Assembly (NCBI GenBank): GCA_947628875.1
Contig: CANRBP010000003.1
Span: forward strand, 1 to 36,443
Direction: 5' to 3'
Source of the DNA: an uncultured Lachnospira sp.
GTDB taxonomy: Bacteria > Bacillota > Clostridia > Lachnospirales > Lachnospiraceae
DNA length: 36,443 bases
The position numbers and the translations under genes were made by a program. The notes under the pieces were generated by a model. The model searched no databases and was not told the DNA's origin. It saw only the letters and a list, made by a program, of their open reading frames with translations. Shown one piece after another: positions 31,052-36,443 of the stretch (the stretch's first letter is position 1; each line of letters opens with the position of its first letter).

Positions 31052-32179
31052 ATGAAACTTGTTAGTGTTAAAAATTTAAAAGGCAATGAAGTTCTGGCGG
31101 TTCCAGTAATCACATCTTCAGATATGGTCCTTATTCAATCAGATACAGTACTTAAAGACGAATATATTGACAAGCTGCGGGATATGAATATTGATGAGGT
31201 TTATGTCAGAGATGCCAGCGATGATACGGAAGGAGGGAAAGATGCGCCGGACGATGGAGATGAAGCTGGAGATTCTTCTGAGAGATCGGAGAGCGGGGAG
31301 CAGTCCCATTTTTATACGGTAGAAGATACATTTGAATCGTCAAAGAAGATCCTTGCTAAAGTATTGGAGCGCCATATTTACAAACACAATTCTAATTTGA
31401 AAAAGATTGGTGAAGCGGCAGAAAATATATTAAATTCTGTGCTGTCAGAGCCTGATGTCTTGAGGAATGTTACAGAAATAAGGAATATCAGCACCGATAT
31501 GTATTCGCATTGCATCAATGTATGTTCCCTGTCAACGATCATGGCGCTGCGCCTCAGGATGCCGCCGAGCCAGGTCAGGAATATTTCTACGGGTGCTATT
31601 TTGCATGATATCGGGTTAAAATATATCCAGGTTCCATATATTGATATTGATGTGTCAGATATGGCGCCGAAAGATGCCGTTGAATATAAGAAGCATACTA
31701 TATATGGATATAGTTCTGTTCAGGAGGAAGACTGGCTGTCGGATATTTCAAAGGAAATAATCCTTCTGCATCATGAACGCATAGACGGTTCGGGGTTTCC
31801 GTTCCAGCAGCGCGGCAAGCGGCTGCGTCCGGAAGTGCGGCTGGTGGCGCTTTGTGATGATTTTGATACGCTTATCAGCGGGATTGGCGGTAAAAAGATT
31901 AAAATATATGAAGCAATTGAATATATCCGCGTACATATGGGGCGTATTTATGACTCTACGATTGCGGCAAAGTTATTGGAGACAGTGGCGCTGTATCCTG
32001 TTGGAATGGAGGTCATAACAAACGAAGGGGAAATAGGCGTTGTTGTACGGCAGAATAAAGAGGCTACGGATCGTCCTGTGATTAAGATGCTCAAATATCC
32101 TGATGGCAGCGATTATACGGAATATGTGGAAAAAGATTTATTGAAAGTGCTGACATTATTTATCGTGGATACAAGGTAA
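31052..32179 (+). CDS. HD-GYP domain protein, probable c-di-GMP phosphodiesterase
   Basis: DMYSHCINVCSLS, GAILHDIGLKYIQVP, LLHHERIDGSGFP (HD and GYP-like signature). Confidence 0.88.
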   Translation: MKLVSVKNLKGNEVLAVPVITSSDMVLIQSDTVLKDEYIDKLRDMNIDEVYVRDASDDTEGGKDAPDDGDEAGDSSERSESGEQSHFYTVEDTFESSKKILAKVLERHIYKHNSNLKKIGEAAENILNSVLSEPDVLRNVTEIRNISTDMYSHCINVCSLSTIMALRLRMPPSQVRNISTGAILHDIGLKYIQVPYIDIDVSDMAPKDAVEYKKHTIYGYSSVQEEDWLSDISKEIILLHHERIDGSGFPFQQRGKRLRPEVRLVALCDDFDTLISGIGGKKIKIYEAIEYIRVHMGRIYDSTIAAKLLETVALYPVGMEVITNEGEIGVVVRQNKEATDRPVIKMLKYPDGSDYTEYVEKDLLKVLTLFIVDTR

Positions 32180-32210
32180 TTGCATCGGATATATTTTTTG
32201 GAGTTTGGTT

Positions 32211-33146
32211 ATGAATTTATATTTGAGAACATTAGGCTTTAGCCGGATGGACTCCAGGCAGGAAAGAAAATTTATACAATCAGGCATAAAACAGTGCATG
32301 GAAGAAGGATTTGTCCTGCGTCATGACGGTTTTAGCCGGGGCGTGATAATTTTGCAGATAAGTGCTTCTACAGGCATATATATATATGGAAGGTTTGAAG
32401 GAAAGCGGTTTATATATGAATATTATTTTCCGTTTGTCATAGGAAAACGCAGCATTGAAAATGATGAACTGAGCGTGGAGCGCCATGTTGACAAGGAGTC
32501 GTATGCAGTCGTCTGTGATGAGATGCTGACGGGGACTACATTTATATTTTACCTGCAGAATGTTATGGATTATCTGGAATATATTTCCGGAAATCCCGGG
32601 TTTAAGCCTGAAATGTTTTTGCTCGACCGCAGGAACAGCCTGTCGAAGTCGGCTATAAAGGGTAAAAGGGTTTCGTTGACGGCACTTTCGCTTGGGGGAA
32701 TGATTTTGCTGCCAATAAATAAAAATGTCCGAAATTCCAAAAAAAATAAGGAGGCAGAGAGAAACAGGCATAAGCTTATTGCAGCGGCTAAAAACGGGGA
32801 TGAGGATGCAATTGAGAGCCTTACTATTGACGATATTGATATGTATACGCAGATTTCTCAGCGTATATTGTATGAAGATGTGTTCACTATAGTGGATTCC
32901 ACTTTTATGCCGTGCGGCGTGGAGTGCGATCAATATTCGGTCATCGGTGAGATTCTGGAACTTTCTACAGAAGATAATCTTTTTACAGGTGAAAAAATAT
33001 ATATTATGGTACTTGAATGCAATGACTTGATCTTTACAATGGCGATCAACAGGGAAGATCTGGTGGGCGAACCGAAGCCGGGCAGGCGCTTTAAAGGGCA
33101 GATATGGCTGCAGGGAGCTATCCAGTTTGGAACAGCAGCAAAATAA
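32211..33146 (+). CDS. DUF3881-like uncharacterised protein
   Basis: Long intact ORF, no recognised catalytic motif; resembles the DUF3881 family of Lachnospiraceae from memory (MNLYLRTLGFSRMDSRQE...). Confidence 0.6.
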   Translation: MNLYLRTLGFSRMDSRQERKFIQSGIKQCMEEGFVLRHDGFSRGVIILQISASTGIYIYGRFEGKRFIYEYYFPFVIGKRSIENDELSVERHVDKESYAVVCDEMLTGTTFIFYLQNVMDYLEYISGNPGFKPEMFLLDRRNSLSKSAIKGKRVSLTALSLGGMILLPINKNVRNSKKNKEAERNRHKLIAAAKNGDEDAIESLTIDDIDMYTQISQRILYEDVFTIVDSTFMPCGVECDQYSVIGEILELSTEDNLFTGEKIYIMVLECNDLIFTMAINREDLVGEPKPGRRFKGQIWLQGAIQFGTAAK

Positions 33147-33198
33147 ATTATAAGCCTGTCAAATACCATAAACCATAAAAAACAGGAGGTAGAGGCAA

Positions 33199-35268
33199 AT
33201 GGGAAAAAAACTTCGGGGAATCGGCATACAGATGGTTGTATTTTTTGTGCTTGCAATCAGTATTCCAACTGTACTGCTGACATTTGATGCGATCTGGACG
33301 ACAAAAGTGGTTCAGAGCGAAAACATGAAACTGACAAGCCAGCAGACGATGCAGGAGACAAAGAAAGGCTTTACGACATATTTAAAGACATTGAGCCAGC
33401 CGGTCGATCTGCTGACGCGCAAGAATGAGGTAAAGCATCTTGAGGATCAGGGCGAATTGGCAACAAATATTACCGCAATCCAGGACTCGCTTATCGCATC
33501 GGTCAAGGTTACAAACGGTGCCGAGCGCGCATATTTTTCAACTAATACCGGCCATTTGATAAGAGGGTGGACGGAGCTGAATCCAGAAACAAATAAGACT
33601 TCTAATAAAAAAGATGCAAAGACAGGCGTTGACAATACGTCCAAGAATTGGTATACGGGCTGTATCGGACTTCCGGCAAGAAACAGCATTTTTGCGGCAT
33701 TTACAGATCCGTATCAGGATCCGGAAAGCAATAAGACTATTTTTACTGTGTCCCAGGAGATTACATTCAGTGACAAAAGCAATTACGGCGCAGTTGCAAT
33801 GGATATTGATTTCCAGAATGTTACGGACTATATCCAGAATGTAGGATTGCTCAACACAGGCTATGTGATACTGGTTAACAAAGATGGGGATATACTGGTA
33901 GACAACAGCAAGAATACATATATTTCCGGCAGTGTTTCCGGCGAAAAGTTCTGGCAGGAGATAAATGCGCTGCCGGAAGAAGAAATGTATAATATCCATG
34001 CATATACGCAGAAATATAACGGCGAATCCGTACAGGTGCTTGTTGCGAAAGATGAGATAACAGGCTGGTCGCTGGTTGGCTTTGTAAGCTCAAAGGAGAG
34101 CCAGGGTGCAATTTTGAAGCTGGCAAACGCTACAGTGAGAACAGGCAGTATTTCATTTGTGGTTGCTATTATTATTGCGGTTCTTGTGACTATTACATTT
34201 ACAAAGGAAATTAAGAAGATTAATTCTGTTATGCGCGGTGTTGCCAGCGGCGATCTGACGCAGCGTATTGAGATTAAGAAAAAGAATGAATTTGGCGTCC
34301 TTGAGGGTAATTTTAATGAAATGGTAGACAATGTGGCTGTGCTTATCAAAGATGTTGAGCAGCGGTCAGGCGTTATTATTAAGGCCTCCCAGAATATTTC
34401 AGAAATCTCAAAGACGACAACAGAGACGGTGAACCAGGTATCAGAGGCTATCCAGAGCGTGTCCATTGGGGCAGCAGGCCAGGCAGAGAGTACGCAGAGG
34501 GCGACTCATGAGGTAGAGAGCCTTTCAGATAAGCTCTATGAGACAAAGGCATATGTGGGTGATATCCATGAAATGTCCAACGAGACGCAGGAACTGAGCA
34601 ACAAGGGCATGGATATTGTTGATAATCTGATCGGAAAGGCGCAGCGCTCGATCGACAACTCTAAGGTGTCCAAGGACGTGATGAGGGAAATGATAGAGAG
34701 CATTCAGAAGATTAATTTTATTTCCAATGCAATCACGGAGATTACGGAGCAGACGAATCTGCTGTCATTAAATGCAAGCATTGAGGCGGCGAGAGCCGGC
34801 GACAGCGGCAAAGGCTTTGCAGTTGTTGCTGATGAGATACGCAAGCTTGCAGAGCAGTCACAGGCGTCAACTGATGAGATTAAGAGGATTGTCAATGAAA
34901 TTTCTGACAAGGCTAATATGGTTGAAAAAACGCTGGGTGATACTGACGCAATCATTATGGAACAGAATAAGTCCATTCAGGATGCTAAGGAACTGTTTAA
35001 CACTATCTCCAATTCTGTAAATGCGCTGACAGAAGGCTTGAATAATATTGAGAAGCTTAACCAGGAGATGGACAGCAGCAGGGGTACAGTTATCAAGCAG
35101 ATGGAAGATGTGGCATCTGTTTCAACAGAGACGGCAGCGGCTTCTGAGGAGGTTACAGCATCTACGCAGGAGGTCAATGCTACAATGCAGAACCTGAACA
35201 ACTTTACGCTTGAGCTGGACGATATTGCAACCGCTTTGAAAGAGGCTATTGATAAATTTAAGCTTTAA
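33199..35268 (+). CDS. Methyl-accepting chemotaxis protein (periplasmic dCache-like sensor, HAMP, MA)
   Basis: N-terminal TM, extracellular domain, second TM, HAMP, signalling hairpin [38 protein letters not shown]. Confidence 0.96.
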   Translation: MGKKLRGIGIQMVVFFVLAISIPTVLLTFDAIWTTKVVQSENMKLTSQQTMQETKKGFTTYLKTLSQPVDLLTRKNEVKHLEDQGELATNITAIQDSLIASVKVTNGAERAYFSTNTGHLIRGWTELNPETNKTSNKKDAKTGVDNTSKNWYTGCIGLPARNSIFAAFTDPYQDPESNKTIFTVSQEITFSDKSNYGAVAMDIDFQNVTDYIQNVGLLNTGYVILVNKDGDILVDNSKNTYISGSVSGEKFWQEINALPEEEMYNIHAYTQKYNGESVQVLVAKDEITGWSLVGFVSSKESQGAILKLANATVRTGSISFVVAIIIAVLVTITFTKEIKKINSVMRGVASGDLTQRIEIKKKNEFGVLEGNFNEMVDNVAVLIKDVEQRSGVIIKASQNISEISKTTTETVNQVSEAIQSVSIGAAGQAESTQRATHEVESLSDKLYETKAYVGDIHEMSNETQELSNKGMDIVDNLIGKAQRSIDNSKVSKDVMREMIESIQKINFISNAITEITEQTNLLSLNASIEAARAGDSGKGFAVVADEIRKLAEQSQASTDEIKRIVNEISDKANMVEKTLGDTDAIIMEQNKSIQDAKELFNTISNSVNALTEGLNNIEKLNQEMDSSRGTVIKQMEDVASVSTETAAASEEVTASTQEVNATMQNLNNFTLELDDIATALKEAIDKFKL

Positions 35269-35306
35269 ACGGATTGAAAGTTTGATTACAGGTTTAAAAT
35301 TAGTAT

Positions 35307-35335
35307 TTGACCAAAGATATAAAGTATGTTATAAT
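35307..35335 (+). promoter_or_regulatory. Promoter upstream of the half-tRNA/tRNA-Arg locus
   Basis: TTGACC (35307-35312) - 17 nt - TATAAT (35330-35335). Confidence 0.75.
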
Positions 35336-35400
35336 GCTTATTGTGTGTATAGGTATCTGGTAATATTTATATTTTAGTGCCAGATGTTTGTTAAATGATT

Positions 35401-35440
35401 GTCGCTATAGCTCAGCAGGATAGAGCGACCGCCTCCTAAG
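35401..35440 (+). pseudogene. Orphan 5' half of tRNA-Arg(CCT)
   Basis: 39/40 identity to 35505-35544 from the tRNA 5' end through the anticodon loop, then homology stops. Confidence 0.9.
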
Positions 35441-35445
35441 GTGTT

Positions 35446-35485
35446 ACTTTATCACTTGCCTTTTCAAAAAAGGCAAGTGGTAATA
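35446..35485. repeat. Hairpin between half-tRNA and full tRNA
   Basis: TTATCACTTGCCTTTT / AAAAGGCAAGTGGTAA, about 16-bp stem with one G-U. Confidence 0.75.
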
Positions 35486-35504
35486 CAAATACAATTTAAT
35501 AAAT

Positions 35505-35581
35505 GTCGCTATAGCTCAGCCGGATAGAGCGACCGCCTCCTAAGCGGTAGGCCGGAGGTTCGAATCCTCTTAGCGACGCCA
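35505..35581 (+). tRNA. tRNA-Arg (anticodon CCT), CCA encoded
   Basis: GTCGCTA/TAGCGAC acceptor, ACCGC-CTCCTAA-GCGGT anticodon arm, GGTTCGAATCC T-arm, GCCA 3' end. Confidence 0.95.
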
Positions 35582-35589
35582 CAAACAAC

Positions 35590-35632
35590 GCCGAAAGCCT
35601 TGATTTTACAAGGTTTTCGGCTTTATTTTTTG
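35590..35632 (+). terminator. Rho-independent terminator after tRNA-Arg
   Basis: GCCGAAAGCCTTG/CAAGGTTTTCGGC stem followed by TTTATTTTTT. Confidence 0.85.
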
Positions 35633-35713
35633 TGTGCCTGTGTTTTCGCATAGATGACGAATTAAGGCTGTTTTTTGCTCACGTTTTGCGTGTTCATATT
35701 ACCATTACCCTCA

Positions 35714-35813
35714 ATTAGCTTGCTAATATAATTAGCAGGAGTTTTCGATTTTTGCTAATCAAAATCGCTTTCCTGCTAATCGCTCAAAAAATCGTGCTAA
35801 AAATCCTGCTAAT
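35714..35813. repeat. Cluster of seven GCTAAT-type repeats in both orientations
   Basis: GCTAAT/ATTAGC at 35714, 35722, 35731, 35754, 35775, 35796 (GCTAAA), 35808; three in extended form CCTGCTAAT. Confidence 0.8.
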
Positions 35814-35955
35814 TGAAAAGAGTGCTCATAACAGTTCGAACTTGTTTTACCCTGTACCTTTTTATCCCCTTTTTATTCTGTGTTAGGGTTTCCCTGCCAC
35901 GCACATTTTTCAAAATGACCGGATTATTATATAATCAACGCAGGAGGTTACACTT

Positions 35956-36135
35956 ATGAAAAACAAAAAGTATTACATCGCTCTCAATGACCGTGAATAT
36001 GCAGAAATCATTTCTTCACTTATAAACAAACGCAATTCGCTTATCCGGCTTGGCAAATATACCGATGGTGTTGATGAAGTCATTATGAAAGTAAGGAAAG
36101 CGAAAAATAGGAACTTTCAAATTCTCTATATATAA
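35956..36135 (+). CDS. Small hypothetical protein of the type found on Firmicutes integrative conjugative elements
   Basis: CAGGAGGT then MKNKKYYIALNDREYAEIISSLINKRNSLIRLGKYTDGVDEVIMKVRKAKNRNFQILYI* (59 aa, below ORF-track cut-off). Confidence 0.75.
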   Translation: MKNKKYYIALNDREYAEIISSLINKRNSLIRLGKYTDGVDEVIMKVRKAKNRNFQILYI

Positions 36136-36169
36136 GGAAAATATCAAATCGAATAAGTAATTCAAGTTG

Positions 36170-36205
36170 CACCGTGTCGTTCAGTTACGATACGGTGTTT
36201 TCATT
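36170..36205 (+). terminator. Hairpin terminator
   Basis: CACCGTGTCG...CGATACGGTG followed by TTTT. Confidence 0.7.
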
Positions 36206-36207
36206 CA

Positions 36208-36245
36208 GCCACCTTTTCCTATTCAGGATCAGGTGGCTTTTTTTA
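36208..36245 (+). terminator. Rho-independent terminator
   Basis: AGCCACCT...AGGTGGCT followed by TTTTTTT. Confidence 0.8.
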
Positions 36246-36443
36246 TTTTTTCAAAAAATTTTTTTATTTTGCCTTGCCGATTGGTTTCTCCCAGTGGGAA
36301 TTAGTGAAAGGGTTATTTCTTAACTCCGATTAGGAGCAACTCTTTCGCTGTTCCTTGACAACTGAATATATAGGCACATCGGACTTTAGTTCTGATGATG
36401 AGCCACCTTATCGGGTACGCCAAGACCTCTGAAACGGAGCGAG

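Noticed and set aside
32280-32933. 217-aa minus-strand ORF
   Set aside because: Antisense to the intact plus-strand DUF3881-like gene with a ribosome-binding site and operon context; no recognisable domain.
33538-34466. Minus-strand ORFs opposite the chemoreceptor
   Set aside because: Shadow ORFs of a well-supported MCP gene.
36389-36443. Possible hammerhead ribozyme core (CTGATGA ... GAAAC) at 36392-36436
   Set aside because: Core-like words are present but no convincing stem II or stem I/III pairing could be drawn, and the window ends; would need the downstream sequence and a covariance search.

Overview
The window is the replication-origin region of a Lachnospiraceae-like (Clostridia) chromosome. 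Leftward from the origin run dnaA, dnaN, yaaA, recF, gyrB, gyrA, class I fumarase alpha/beta, tRNA-Ser and a probable rRNA operon promoter firing out of the left edge. Rightward run rpmH, rnpA, yidD, yidC, jag, mnmE, mnmG, an apparently frameshifted rsmG, an alpha/beta hydrolase (minus strand), a DegS/DegU-like two-component pair, a dinD-like two-gene accessory island, parA, parB, a DUF4446 gene, serS, an APH-like kinase and adhE (both minus strand), an HD-GYP gene, a DUF3881-like gene, a chemotaxis receptor, and tRNA-Arg(CCT) preceded by an orphan 5' half-tRNA. The right end looks like the edge of an integrated mobile element. The most notable non-coding signals are: (1) a 144-bp element in the dnaA-rpmH gap that folds, with essentially no unpaired bases, into a 17-bp outer stem carrying three contiguous hairpins; (2) a perfect 38-bp inverted repeat with a 3-nt loop upstream of parA whose tip and flank are homologous to (1), suggesting a modular palindrome family at origin/partition loci; (3) an oriC unwinding module with DnaA boxes, DnaA-trio-like repeat and AT-rich stretch, hidden inside the over-extended dnaN ORF; (4) a half-tRNA duplication followed by a cluster of GCTAAT repeats at tRNA-Arg. 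All calls come from reading the sequence; no database searches were run.
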